Shown here in pieces: positions 32,389 to 41,330 of a stretch of DNA of 64,000 nt. A model generated the notes under the pieces. The model ran no database searches. It was given only the letters and a program-made list of their open reading frames with translations, and was not told where the DNA came from. Position 1 is the stretch's first letter. Each line of letters starts with the position of its first letter. The position numbers were made by a program, and so were the translations under genes. Where the stretch lies: contig DAITQM010000009.1 of the NCBI GenBank assembly GCA_036832975.1, forward strand, positions 1 through 64,000, read 5' to 3'. This DNA comes from DAITQM01 sp036832975 (GTDB taxonomy: Bacteria > Pseudomonadota > Gammaproteobacteria > Xanthomonadales > Wenzhouxiangellaceae).

Positions 32389-33762
32389 ATGGCAGAACGC
32401 CGGCCGGAACCGGTCGTGCGGCGTTGGCCCGGCTGGCCCGATCTGCCGGCGATCCAAGCGGCCGCCCCCCGACAGTTCCCGTTCCTTCTCGACAGCAGCG
32501 GTGGGCCCGCGGCGCTGGCGCGTTATTCGCTGCTGCTCTTTTGCCCGACCGCCGAACCCGACCTGAAGGAAACAGCGGGCGAACCGTTCCTGGCCGCCCT
32601 CGACCGAGCGTTCGCCGACGCGGGTGGGGTACCGCCCGGGACCGCCTCCGGTGCTTCTCCGTTGCCCTTTGGCGGTGGCTGGTTTGTTTATTTGGGTTAT
32701 GAATTGGCGGCGTCGATCGAGCCGGGCCTCGCCTTGCCGGCTGCCGCCGGGGCGGCAGGCCGGCTGCCGGTGGCCGCCGCCTGGCGGTGCCCGGCGGCCC
32801 TGGTGCTCGATCACCGGCGCCGTCAGGCCATGCTCGTCGCCGAGCATCCGGACGCGCTCGAACAGGCGGCGGCCGGACTCGCCGCGGCCGAGATCACATC
32901 GCCGCCGCTGGCCGAGTTGCCGCCCTTCGCGCTGGTCATGGATCCGCCCGAACGCTTTCTCGCCGGCGTCGGCCGCATCCACGATTATCTGGCTGCCGGA
33001 GACGTCTTCCAGGTCAATCTGTCGCGCCGCTGGCATCTCAACGGAGGATCGCCGGTCGATCCGCATGCCGTCTATCGCCGTTTGCGGCTGTGCAACCCGG
33101 CGCCGTTTGCCGGTTGTTGCCGGATCGGCGCGAGCTGGCTGCTCAGTTCGTCGCCGGAACGTCTGCTCAAGGCCGGCGGCGGCGAGGTCGTAACCCGGCC
33201 GATCGCCGGCACCTACGCCCGCACCCCACACTCCGCCGACGACCAGGCGCGCTCTGCGGCGCTCCGCCGGCATCCGAAAGAGCGGGCCGAGCACATTATG
33301 TTGATCGACCTTGAACGCAACGATCTTGGCCGCGTGTGTGTGCCGGGCTCCGTTCGGGTCGCAGAATTGCTCGCCGTCGAAAGCTACGCCCACGTTCACC
33401 ATCTGGTCTCGGCGGTGCGCGGCCGGCTGCCCCCGGCGGCGACGCCTGGGCGCATCATTGGCGCGGTCTTCCCGGGCGGCACGATCACCGGCTGCCCGAA
33501 AGTGCGCTGTATGGAAATCATCGCCGAACTGGAAGGCGACGGCCGGGGTTATTACACTGGTGCAATGGGTTATCTCGGCCGCGACGGCAACATGGAGCTG
33601 AACATTCTGATTCGCAGCATGCTGGTGACCGGCCACGGGATCGAGTGGCGTACCGGAGCCGGTATCGTCGCCGATTCGCACCCCGCATCAGAACTCGCCG
33701 AGACACAGGCCAAGGCCCGCGGCCTGCTCGCCGCGCTGGGTCTGGCCGGCGACCGTGGATAA
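32389..33762 (+). CDS. pabB: Aminodeoxychorismate synthase component I
   Basis: Chorismate-binding enzyme making 4-amino-4-deoxychorismate for folate; 457 residues. Core motifs are FQVNLSRRW, SSPERLL, LIDLERNDLGRVC, VFPGGTITGCPKVR and YYTGAMGYLGRDGNMELNIL. The motif that is PIKGT (nucleophilic Lys) in E. coli PabB is PIAGT here (Ala at about 273), as in anthranilate synthases. The assignment as PabB rests on overlap with pabC (8 bp) and the overall pattern. A TrpE-like role is possible but less likely without trp genes nearby. Confidence 0.85.
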   Translation: MAERRPEPVVRRWPGWPDLPAIQAAAPRQFPFLLDSSGGPAALARYSLLLFCPTAEPDLKETAGEPFLAALDRAFADAGGVPPGTASGASPLPFGGGWFVYLGYELAASIEPGLALPAAAGAAGRLPVAAAWRCPAALVLDHRRRQAMLVAEHPDALEQAAAGLAAAEITSPPLAELPPFALVMDPPERFLAGVGRIHDYLAAGDVFQVNLSRRWHLNGGSPVDPHAVYRRLRLCNPAPFAGCCRIGASWLLSSSPERLLKAGGGEVVTRPIAGTYARTPHSADDQARSAALRRHPKERAEHIMLIDLERNDLGRVCVPGSVRVAELLAVESYAHVHHLVSAVRGRLPPAATPGRIIGAVFPGGTITGCPKVRCMEIIAELEGDGRGYYTGAMGYLGRDGNMELNILIRSMLVTGHGIEWRTGAGIVADSHPASELAETQAKARGLLAALGLAGDRG

Positions 33763-34612
33763 GGCAACGGCGGCCGTGCTGTTCGATGGCGACCCGGTTG
33801 CCCGACCGCCGCCGTTCAATCGGGCGCTGGCTTACGGCGACGGCCTGTTCGAGACCCTCGCCTGGAACGGCGGCCGGTTGCCGCTGTGGCCGTGGCACAT
33901 ACAGCGCCTCCAGACCGGCTGCGCACGGCTCGGGCTCGAACCGCCGGACCCTGCGTTGCTGGCCGACGAAGCGGCGCGCCTCGCTCCGCCGGCAGGTCGA
34001 GCCGTGTTGCGTCTGACGGTGTTCCGCCGCGCCGCATCGGCGGGTTCGGTGCGCGGCTATCGGACCGCCGGCTGCCGCGCCGTCCATCGTTTGTGGACGG
34101 TGCACGATGGGCCGGGGGACGACGCGGGCGGCGGGGTGCTCGGTGTGGTCGGCGAAAGCGGTATCGCATGCGCCGTCCAGCCGCAACTCGCCGGTCTCAA
34201 GCACCTCAACCGCCTCGAGCAAGTGCTGGCCGCCCGCGAATGCGAGCGCGAGGGTTGGGACGAAGCATTGATGTTCACGGCCGCTGGGGCGCTGGTCGGG
34301 GCGGTCTTTGGCAACGTGATCTACCGGCGGGACGGCGAGTGGTGGACACCGGCGGTGGACCACGCCGGGGTCGCCGGCGTAGGTCGCGCCTGGCTGCTGG
34401 CCCGCCGTCTGGTTGCGGTCGAGCCCCAGCCGCTCGATCGGTTGCGGTGGCGCGCCGCGGCGCGCCACGGAATCACGGCGCTGGCGGTGGTCAACGCGGT
34501 GCGCGGCGTGCGCCCGGTGGTCGCTTATCGCGGCGTGTGCTTCGCTGAGTCGGCCGCCGTCGAAGCCGTGCAGCGGGCGCTGGGTGACGTATTGGCGGGA
34601 GGTGGCGGATGA
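33755..34612 (+). CDS. pabC: Aminodeoxychorismate lyase (class IV aminotransferase fold)
   Basis: PLP enzyme splitting aminodeoxychorismate into p-aminobenzoate and pyruvate; 285 residues. It shows FNRALAYGDGLFETLAWNGG, the Lys region AGLKHLNRLEQVLAAREC (PLP-binding Lys) and EALMFTAAGALVGAVFGNVI. GTG 33755 lies in the end of pabB. The pair pabB-pabC together with mltG-tmk-holB makes the folate assignment stronger than a branched-chain aminotransferase. Confidence 0.88.
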   Translation: MDKATAAVLFDGDPVARPPPFNRALAYGDGLFETLAWNGGRLPLWPWHIQRLQTGCARLGLEPPDPALLADEAARLAPPAGRAVLRLTVFRRAASAGSVRGYRTAGCRAVHRLWTVHDGPGDDAGGGVLGVVGESGIACAVQPQLAGLKHLNRLEQVLAARECEREGWDEALMFTAAGALVGAVFGNVIYRRDGEWWTPAVDHAGVAGVGRAWLLARRLVAVEPQPLDRLRWRAAARHGITALAVVNAVRGVRPVVAYRGVCFAESAAVEAVQRALGDVLAGGGG

Positions 34613-35685
34613 AGCGGCGAATCGGACTGGGTGTTTTCGGGGTGCTGGTCGTGGCTGCCGTTGGGTTGGTTTGGGTTGCGGCGCAGCACTACCGGACCTT
34701 TCTCGATACGCCACTCGCGGTCGGCGGCGCAGGACAGATATTTGAACTTGCGCCAGGCACTTCGTATCGCGGTATGGTCCGCCGACTCGCCGTCGCCGGC
34801 CTGACCACCGGCGCTTGGCCGTGGCGGCTTTACGGCCGGCTCGAACGGCCCGTCGTGCAAAGCGGGGAGTATTTCATCGCACCGGGCATGACGCCGCGGC
34901 AATGGCTCGACCGGGTGCGGCGCGGCGAGGTCGTCGTCCACCATTTCACGGTGGTCGAAGGCTGGACCTTGGCCCAGTTGCGAAAGGCGCTGGCCGCGAC
35001 CCCGGCCATCACCCCGTGCAGCGCCGACTGGGACGATGCCCGACTGGCTGCGGCGCTGGAGCATGCGCCGGAGCGGCCGCTCGAAGGTCGTTTTCTCCCC
35101 GCCACTTATGATTACACGCGCGGCGTGTGCGATCTTGAAATTCTGCGGCGCGCCTACCGGGCGATGGCGCAAGCGCTCGCTGAGGCGTGGGCCGGGCGCA
35201 CCGCCGGTGTGCCTTATCTGACCGCGGATGAACTCCTGACTCTGGCCTCGATTGTCGAAAAGGAAAGTGCATTGTCCGAGGAACGAAGCCGGATCGCCGG
35301 CGTTTACGTCCGTCGGCTTGAACGTGGCATGCGCCTGCAAGCTGATCCAACCGTGATCTACGGCCTGGGCGCCGGTTTCGACGGCAATCTGCGGCGCGCC
35401 GATCTGCGCCGCGACCAGCCGTACAACACCTATACCCGCGGCGGCTTGCCGCCCGGCCCGATCGCGCTGCCGGGGCGCGGCGCACTTGAGGCGGCGGCGC
35501 AACCGGCGGCGGGCGACAGCCTGTATTTCGTCGCCAGCGGCGGCGGCGGCCATGCCTTCGCGGCGACGCTCGCCGAACATGAACGCAATGTCGATCGGTA
35601 TCAGCGCGCTCCGGCGCGCCGGACGCCGGTGGTACCGCCGCCAGAGACGGCCGGCGGCGACGGCGGGGAAGGGCAGGTGCGATGA
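34609..35685 (+). CDS. mltG: Endolytic murein transglycosylase MltG
   Basis: Membrane-anchored YceG/MltG enzyme that cleaves nascent glycan strands; 358 residues. An N-terminal membrane helix (about 5-25) is followed by a LysM-like region and the catalytic domain: LLTLASIVEKESALSEERSR (catalytic Glu), RRLERGMRLQADPTVIYGLG, PYNTYTRGGLPPGPIALPG and LYFVASGGGGHAFAATLAEH. It overlaps pabC and tmk by 4 bp each. Confidence 0.94.
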   Translation: MKRRIGLGVFGVLVVAAVGLVWVAAQHYRTFLDTPLAVGGAGQIFELAPGTSYRGMVRRLAVAGLTTGAWPWRLYGRLERPVVQSGEYFIAPGMTPRQWLDRVRRGEVVVHHFTVVEGWTLAQLRKALAATPAITPCSADWDDARLAAALEHAPERPLEGRFLPATYDYTRGVCDLEILRRAYRAMAQALAEAWAGRTAGVPYLTADELLTLASIVEKESALSEERSRIAGVYVRRLERGMRLQADPTVIYGLGAGFDGNLRRADLRRDQPYNTYTRGGLPPGPIALPGRGALEAAAQPAAGDSLYFVASGGGGHAFAATLAEHERNVDRYQRAPARRTPVVPPPETAGGDGGEGQVR

Positions 35686-36380
35686 ACCCCACGGCTGCGC
35701 AGCCGGCTGCCAAACGACCGCGCGCTACCCCCGGTCGCGGTTGTCTGATCACGTTCGAGGGCGGCGAGGGGGCCGGCAAGAGTACCGTGATCGCGGCGCT
35801 TGCGGCCCGCCTGGCGCAACAGGGCTACCTCGTCGAAACCACCCGCGAGCCGGGCGGCCCGCCGCTCGCCGAGCGTATCCGTGAATGGCTGCTCGCCGCG
35901 GATGGGACCGGGATGTCGCCGGCTACCGAACTGTTGTTGATGTTCGCGGCGCGCGCCGAAAACCTGGCGCAGATCATCCGCCCGGCGCTGGCCCGCGGCG
36001 CCGTCGTCTTGTGCGACCGCTTTACCGATGCCAGCCATGTTTACCAGGGCACGGCCCGCGGCCTGGGCGAGGCGCCGGTCGCGTGGCTGGCGGCCTTCGT
36101 TCACGACGACCTCGAACCTGACCTGACGCTGTTGCTCGATGTCCCGGTCGCCGTCGCCGTCCGGCGCCGCGCCGCGCGCGGTGCGCCCGACCGGATGGAA
36201 CGCGAGAACGGCGAATTTCACGAAAAAGTCCGGACCGCCTACCTGGCGCGCGCCGCGGCGCACCCGTCACGCTTCGTCGTCATCGACGCCGCGCGTCCCG
36301 CGGCCGAGGTGATCGAGGATGCGTGGCAGGCCGTTCAGCAAAAGCTCGCCGCGGCGCGGCCACCGGCGGCAAAACGATGA
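35682..36380 (+). CDS. tmk: Thymidylate kinase
   Basis: Phosphorylates dTMP to dTDP. The 232-residue protein has Walker A ITFEGGEGAGKSTVIAALAA, the DRY-like motif LCDRFTDASHVYQGTARGLG, TTREPGGPPLAERIRE and the LID region after RRRAARGAPDRME. The N-terminal about 15 residues are an extra Pro/Ala-rich stretch. It overlaps mltG and holB by 4 bp each. Confidence 0.95.
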   Translation: MNPTAAQPAAKRPRATPGRGCLITFEGGEGAGKSTVIAALAARLAQQGYLVETTREPGGPPLAERIREWLLAADGTGMSPATELLLMFAARAENLAQIIRPALARGAVVLCDRFTDASHVYQGTARGLGEAPVAWLAAFVHDDLEPDLTLLLDVPVAVAVRRRAARGAPDRMERENGEFHEKVRTAYLARAAAHPSRFVVIDAARPAAEVIEDAWQAVQQKLAAARPPAAKR

Positions 36381-37324
36381 CGGCCCATATTTTTTCCTGG
36401 CAGCGCGAGCCGTGGGCTCGCTTTGCCGAGCGCTGCACCGCGGGCACGGTCCCGCACGCGATCCTGCTCCACGGGCCGGCCGGCACCGGGAGAAGCGGCT
36501 TCGCCTGGGCGCTGGTCCGCCGCTTGTTGTGCCGCGAGGCCGCGACGGGCGAAGCCTGCGGCCGCTGCCCTTCGTGTCAAAAAGCGCATCCCGGCGGAGC
36601 GCATCCGGATTTGACGCATGTCACCTTGAATGAAGGCCGGCAGCAGATCCTGGTCGAGCAGATCCGGGAACTCGGGGCGGCGCTGACGCTGGCGCCGGCG
36701 CTCGGCGGCCGGCGCGTGGCGCTGCTCGAACCGGCGGACAGCATGAATCGCAACGCCGCCAACGCCTTGCTCAAAACACTCGAAGAACCGGGACCGGACA
36801 GCCATCTGATCCTGCTCGCCGAGCGTCTGGACCGCCTGCCGGCGACGATCCTGAGCCGCTGCCAGAGCACTCACCTGGCACCGCCCCTTCCCGCCGAAGG
36901 GCGTGCCTGGCTCGCTGCCCAATCCCCGGACAGCGCTCCGGAGGAGCGCGAGATGGCCCTCGAACTGGCCGGCGGGGCGCCGCTTGCGGCCCAAACCCTG
37001 CTAGCCGACAACGTCCCCCATGAGGCCCGGCGCCTGGCCGCCGACCTCGACCGCCTCGCCGCCGGCCAGGCCGATCTGGTGGCCTTGCAGGCGGCGTGGG
37101 CCGCGCTGCCGGCGGCGCGGCTGTGGACGATCATCGCTCATCTCTTGCATCGCCGCGCGGTCGCCGAACCCACGGTGGTGTGGCAGGCGGTGCCGCTCGG
37201 CCATCTGCTGCGCCTGTACCAGACCGCCGTGCAGCAGTTCCGTTTGACCTCGACCCCGGTGCGCCACGACCTGCAAATCTGGAATTGGCTGCTACAATGG
37301 GGCGAGCTTCGCAACAGCGGATGA
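36377..37324 (+). CDS. holB: DNA polymerase III subunit delta-prime
   Basis: Clamp-loader subunit, 315 residues, AAA+ fold. It shows a P-loop-like HGPAGTGRSGFAWAL, zinc-module Cys residues (LLCREA, EACGRCPSCQKA), sensor region LLEPADSMNRNAANALLKTL followed by EEPGPDSHLILLAE, and the SRC motif LSRCQSTHL. ATG 36377 overlaps the tmk stop. PilZ follows by 4 bp. Confidence 0.93.
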   Translation: MTAHIFSWQREPWARFAERCTAGTVPHAILLHGPAGTGRSGFAWALVRRLLCREAATGEACGRCPSCQKAHPGGAHPDLTHVTLNEGRQQILVEQIRELGAALTLAPALGGRRVALLEPADSMNRNAANALLKTLEEPGPDSHLILLAERLDRLPATILSRCQSTHLAPPLPAEGRAWLAAQSPDSAPEEREMALELAGGAPLAAQTLLADNVPHEARRLAADLDRLAAGQADLVALQAAWAALPAARLWTIIAHLLHRRAVAEPTVVWQAVPLGHLLRLYQTAVQQFRLTSTPVRHDLQIWNWLLQWGELRNSG

Positions 37325-37328
37325 CGTC

Positions 37329-37673
37329 ATGGCCCAACCGACCATCTTGTCGGTCACGATTGCCGACAAAGAAGCCCTCTATCAGGCCTATATGCCGTTC
37401 GTGACCGGCAGCGGCCTGTTCATCCAATCGAACCGTGAATTCAATCTCGGTGACGAGGTTTTCGTTCTGTTGACGCTCGCCGATATCGAAGAGCGCCTGC
37501 CGATCCCCGGCAAGGTGGTGTGGATCACGCCGCAGGGCGCGCAAGGCGCCCGCAAGGCGGGCATCGGTATCCAATTCGCCGATACCCCGGAATGCACCCA
37601 CGCCCGGACAGTGATCGACGCCCATATCGCGGCCCAGTTGCAGCGCCCTGACCGCCGCACGCACACCATGTAA
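37329..37673 (+). CDS. pilZ: PilZ-domain protein (type IV pilus type)
   Basis: A 114-residue stand-alone PilZ protein. Motifs YQAYMPFVTGSGLFIQSNRE, NLGDEVFVLLTLADIEERLP, GKVVWITPQGAQGARKAGIG and the terminal RRTHTM match Pseudomonas PilZ, which also lies after holB. The N-terminal RxxxR needed for c-di-GMP binding is absent, as in that group, so it probably acts in type IV pilus assembly through protein contacts. Confidence 0.9.
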   Translation: MAQPTILSVTIADKEALYQAYMPFVTGSGLFIQSNREFNLGDEVFVLLTLADIEERLPIPGKVVWITPQGAQGARKAGIGIQFADTPECTHARTVIDAHIAAQLQRPDRRTHTM

Positions 37674-37738
37674 AAATCGGGCTCCCCGAACAACGCACCC
37701 TACGCTTCGCGACTGAGTGCGAGCCGGATTTTGGCGGA

Positions 37739-37841
37739 TTCAGGCGCTGCTTAGCGGCTGATTTCGGGAGCGCAGCGCAAGTCGCGCCTTTCGCAAGCGA
37801 CATTGAAAAACGCCAGGATGGCGTTTTTCAACAACCTGTTA
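37739..37841 (-). repeat. Truncated copy of the 157-bp MITE-like dispersed repeat
   Basis: On the minus strand this matches the first two-thirds of the elements at 45407-45563 and 61019-61175: TAACAGGTTGTTGAAAAACG, the AAAAACGCCA / TGGCGTTTTT palindrome, GTCGCTTGCGAAAGG and the TTTCGGGAGC region (plus-strand sense), with several substitutions. The far end is missing or too diverged. Its terminal TAA supplies the stop codon of the aminotransferase gene, and its palindrome could serve as that gene's terminator. Confidence 0.85.
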
Positions 37842-38981
37842 GAGGTTTTGCGATATAGACAAAACCGCCCGGCCGATGATCTCGGCCGCGGTATCCATCA
37901 TCTCCGGCGGTTGATAGAAGTGCGGTGACAGGCGCACGGCGCCGTTGCGGGCGGCGGCGACGATGTCGTGGCGCAGCAGTTCGCGCTGGATGTCGGCGGC
38001 GGCCAACGCCCGGTGACGGAAGCTGACGATGCCACTCTGCCGGGCCGCGGCCTGTGGCGATACGATCTCGATGTCGGGCAGGGCGGCGAGGGCGGCGGCG
38101 AGGCGGTTGCGGTTGGCGATCAGGCGGCGTTCGATGGCCTCGATCCCGGTGTCGAGCAGCACTCCGAGGCTGGCGTCGAGGGCGACGATGCCGATCATAT
38201 TGGGGCTGCCCGCCTCGTAGCGCACGGCGCCCGCCGGCGGCGTCCAGTCGCGGCGTGCAAAATCGAACGGCTCAGGGTACATGCGCCAGCCGTGGGCCAG
38301 CGGTTCGAGTTCGGCGCGGCCACGCCGGCTGCTGTAGAACACGCCGACCCCTTCCGGTCCAAGCAGCCATTTGTGGGCGTCGGCGGCGAGGTAATCGCAG
38401 TGGCAGCGCTGGACATCGAGCGGCAGAGCGCCGAGCTGTTGTATGGCGTCGATGCAAAAACGGATATCGCGCCGGGCGAGTTCGGTGCCGAGGCATTCGA
38501 GATCGAGACGCAAGCCGCTGCTGTATTGCACGGCGCTGATGCTGAGCAGTTTCGTTCGCGCCGTGCAGGCGGCGATGAGATCGACTTCCGGCTCAGCCCC
38601 GGTAACGGAGACTTCGCGGACAACCACGCCGCGCTTTTCCAGCGCCAGCCACGGCAGGCGATTGGAGGGGAACTCCTCGACGCCGATCACCACTTCGTCG
38701 CCCGCCCGCCATGGCCGTCCGGCGGCGACCAGCGATAATCCGTCGCTGGTGTTTTTGACAATCGCGATATCGTCGCGCTCAGCGCCGAGCAGTGCCGCCA
38801 GCCGCCGGTGCAGACGTTCCTCGATGGCCATCCAGGCACTGTAGTGGCGGGCACCGAGCGCGGCGTTTTCGGCGGCGAAAGCCTGAACCGCTTCGGCCGC
38901 AACGCGCGGCCAGGGGGCGATCGCCGCGTGGTTCAGATAAACGCCGGGGGCGTCAAGAACCGGAAAATCGCCGCCATTCAC
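37839..38981 (-). CDS. Class V aminotransferase (cysteine desulfurase/isopenicillin epimerase-like)
   Basis: A PLP enzyme of fold type I, 380 residues. Features are YLNHAAIAPWPR, DDIAIVKNTSDGLSLVA, SAVQYSSGLRLDLE, FCIDAIQQLGALPLDV and the PLP-Lys motif DYLAADAHKWLLGPEGVGVF, then RYEAGSPNMIGIVALDA. The catalytic Cys of cysteine desulfurases is not obvious, so the reaction is uncertain. The start is 14 bp after the fadD stop, so both belong to one minus-strand operon. The last codons and TAA abut a repeat element. Confidence 0.85.
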   Translation of the reverse strand: MNGGDFPVLDAPGVYLNHAAIAPWPRVAAEAVQAFAAENAALGARHYSAWMAIEERLHRRLAALLGAERDDIAIVKNTSDGLSLVAAGRPWRAGDEVVIGVEEFPSNRLPWLALEKRGVVVREVSVTGAEPEVDLIAACTARTKLLSISAVQYSSGLRLDLECLGTELARRDIRFCIDAIQQLGALPLDVQRCHCDYLAADAHKWLLGPEGVGVFYSSRRGRAELEPLAHGWRMYPEPFDFARRDWTPPAGAVRYEAGSPNMIGIVALDASLGVLLDTGIEAIERRLIANRNRLAAALAALPDIEIVSPQAAARQSGIVSFRHRALAAADIQRELLRHDIVAAARNGAVRLSPHFYQPPEMMDTAAEIIGRAVLSISQNL

Positions 38982-38995
38982 GGGTTGTGCAGCGC

Positions 38996-40678
38996 TCAGG
39001 AGCTGTGCGGCTGGCCGAATTTGTCGCGCAGTTCCCGGCGCAGGATTTTGCCGACGTTGGTTTTAGGCAACTCGTCGACGAATTCGATATAGCGCGGATT
39101 CTTGTAGGCGGTCAATTGTTCGCGGCAGTATTCGCGCAGCGCATGGACCGTCAGGCTCGGATCCTTGCGCACGACGACGATTTTGACCGCCTCGCCCGAT
39201 TTGTCGTCCGCGACGCCGATCGCCCCGACCTCGAGGACGCCGGGATGGGTGGCAACCACGTCCTCGATCTCGTTGGGATAGACGTTGAAACCGGAAACCA
39301 GGATCATATCTTTCTTGCGATCGACAATATAAAAGTATCCGTCCTCGTCCATCCGGGCGATATCGCCGGTGCGCAGCCAGCCGTCGCCGTACATCACTTT
39401 CGCCGTTTCCTCCGGCCGTTGCCAGTAGCCTTTCATGACCTGCGGGCCACGCACGCACAGCTCGCCGATCTCGCCCACCGCCCCGAAGCGGCCGGTCTCC
39501 TCGATCAGGACGGCGCATTCGGTGGAGGGTAAAGGCAGGCCGATGGCGCCGTTGTAATCGCTGAGCGTCATTGGATTGACACACGCCGCCGGCGAGGTTT
39601 CGGTCAGACCGTATGCTTCGATCAGCGGCACGCCGGTCACTTGTTTCCAGCGTTCGGCAACGCTGCGCTGCACCGCCATACCGCCGCCCAAGGTGAGCTT
39701 GAGCGGCGAAAAATCGAGCGCCTCGAAGCCCGGGGTGTTCAATAAGCCGTTGAACAGCGTGTTGACGCCGGTGATCGCCGTGAACGGCGTTTTGGCGAGT
39801 TCAGCGACAAAGCCCTTCATATCGCGTGGATTGGTGATCAAGCGGTTGTAGCCGCCGATGTTGAGGAAAACGAAACAGTTGGCGGTCAGGGCGAAGACGT
39901 GATAGAGCGGCAGGGCGGTGATCACCGTTTCACGATCGAAGCCGACCGCCGAGAGCCACGCCGTCGATTGTTCGACGTTGGCGAGCAGGTTGCGGTGGCT
40001 CAACATCGCGCCCTTGGCGACCCCGGTGGTGCCGCCGGTATACTGCAAAAAAGCGATATCGTTTTGCTTGAGCGCCGGCGCTGTGAGGGTCAGGCGGCGG
40101 CCTTCGTCGAGCACCCGGCGGAAACGATCAGCGCCGGGGATCTTGTAGGACGGCACCATTTTTTTTATGTGGCGGACCACCAGGTTGGTAATCAGTCCTT
40201 TGGGGAACGGCAAAAGGTCACCGATGGCAGTGATGATGACCTTTTCGACCGCGGTCTCGGGCAGCACGCCGGCCAGTACGTGGGCGAAGTTTTCCAGGAT
40301 GACGATCGCCCGTGCCCCCGAATCGTGCAACTGGTGGCGCAGTTCGCGCGCCGTGTACAGCGGATTGGTATTGACCACGACCAGCCCGGCGCGCAAGGCA
40401 CCGAACATCGCGATCGGATACTGCAACAGGTTGGGCATCATCAGCGCGATCCGGTCGCCGGGTTCGAGACCCTGGGCCTGCAACCAGGCGCCGAAGGCGG
40501 CGCTCAGGCGCTCGACTTCGCGATAGGTCAGGCGGCGGCCCATGTTTTCGTAGGCCGGCCGCTCGGCCCAGCGGTCCAGGCTGTGTTCGATGAACGCGGC
40601 GAGCGAGGCGTGCTGCGTCAGGTCGATTTCGGGCGATACATTATCGGGATAGTGTTTAAGCCAGGGTTTGGTCATCAT
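38996..40678 (-). CDS. fadD: Long-chain fatty acid-CoA ligase
   Basis: Activates long-chain fatty acids to acyl-CoA for beta-oxidation or lipid synthesis; 560 residues, very similar in layout to E. coli FadD. Motifs are RIALMMPNLLQYPIAMFGAL, the AMP-binding FLQYTGGTTGVAKGAMLSHR, TALPLYHVFALTANCFVFLN, ITGVNTLFNGLLNT, EAYGLTETSP, GWLRTGDIARMDEDGYFYIV and DRKKDMILVSGFNVYPNEIE, ending PKTNVGKILRRELRDKFG. ATG 40678 (MMTKPWLKHYP) is chosen to match the FadD N-terminus; the frame is open far upstream without similarity. Confidence 0.95.
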   Translation of the reverse strand: MMTKPWLKHYPDNVSPEIDLTQHASLAAFIEHSLDRWAERPAYENMGRRLTYREVERLSAAFGAWLQAQGLEPGDRIALMMPNLLQYPIAMFGALRAGLVVVNTNPLYTARELRHQLHDSGARAIVILENFAHVLAGVLPETAVEKVIITAIGDLLPFPKGLITNLVVRHIKKMVPSYKIPGADRFRRVLDEGRRLTLTAPALKQNDIAFLQYTGGTTGVAKGAMLSHRNLLANVEQSTAWLSAVGFDRETVITALPLYHVFALTANCFVFLNIGGYNRLITNPRDMKGFVAELAKTPFTAITGVNTLFNGLLNTPGFEALDFSPLKLTLGGGMAVQRSVAERWKQVTGVPLIEAYGLTETSPAACVNPMTLSDYNGAIGLPLPSTECAVLIEETGRFGAVGEIGELCVRGPQVMKGYWQRPEETAKVMYGDGWLRTGDIARMDEDGYFYIVDRKKDMILVSGFNVYPNEIEDVVATHPGVLEVGAIGVADDKSGEAVKIVVVRKDPSLTVHALREYCREQLTAYKNPRYIEFVDELPKTNVGKILRRELRDKFGQPHSS

Positions 40679-40858
40679 CTCGTCGTATTTCCCCGCGAAA
40701 CAGGTCATTTTGGCGTTGCCGTGGCCTGTTAGCTTGTCACATCCCACCCCGTCAGACAAGCACCGGCTGAGCGCCGCTTGTGTGTGGGGCGGCCGGGCCT
40801 GCCATTCTCCCGCCTGCGGGCTGCTACAATGCCGGGCGCCATAGACCCTACTTGGACC

Positions 40859-41290
40859 ATGAACCCGAACGCCGTATTGCGTCCTTTCCATCTCGCCTTT
40901 CCGGTGGGCGATCTCGATGCCGCTCACCGCTTCTATACCTCCGTGCTCGGTTGCGCCCCCGGCCGGCGGGCCGAACGCTGGGCCGATTTCGATTTTTTCG
41001 GCCACCAGATATCGGCCCACCTGGTCGATATCGCCCCCGAGCCTGCAGCCACCAACGCGGTCGATCGGCGGCTGGTCCCGGCCCGCCATTTCGGGGTGAT
41101 TCTCGCTTGGGACGACTGGCAGGATCTGGTGGCCCGCCTCGGCCGTGCCGCGGTCGAATGGCTGATCGAACCGACCATTCGTTTCGCCGGCGAAGTGGGC
41201 GAACAAGCCACCTGCTTTATCCTCGACCCCTCCGGCAACGCGCTGGAATTCAAGGCTTTCCGGGATGACGATCGTATTTTCGCCCACTGA
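40859..41290 (+). CDS. Glyoxalase/VOC-family protein
   Basis: A 144-residue single-chain vicinal-oxygen-chelate protein. HLAFPVGDLDAAHRFYTSVL marks the first beta-alpha-beta-beta-beta unit, and FILDPSGNALEFKAF with metal-ligand-like His and Glu marks the second. Members act as dioxygenases, glyoxalases or resistance proteins; the substrate is unknown. It is divergent from fadD and 40 bp upstream of the protease gene. Confidence 0.82.
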   Translation: MNPNAVLRPFHLAFPVGDLDAAHRFYTSVLGCAPGRRAERWADFDFFGHQISAHLVDIAPEPAATNAVDRRLVPARHFGVILAWDDWQDLVARLGRAAVEWLIEPTIRFAGEVGEQATCFILDPSGNALEFKAFRDDDRIFAH

Positions 41291-41330
41291 GCCCTGCCCG
41301 CCGCCCGTTGCCTCAAGGAAACGCTGATTC

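Noticed and set aside
31054..33681. An 875-codon open frame on the minus strand opposite fabF and pabB
   Set aside because: It is antisense to two well-identified genes, is low in complexity (Arg/Gly/Asp/Gln-rich) and has no recognisable domain. Such long shadows are expected opposite GC-rich coding DNA.
37674..37738. Possible small gene between pilZ and the repeat
   Set aside because: No start codon with a ribosome site or coding pattern; it appears to be diverged remnant sequence beside the truncated MITE.
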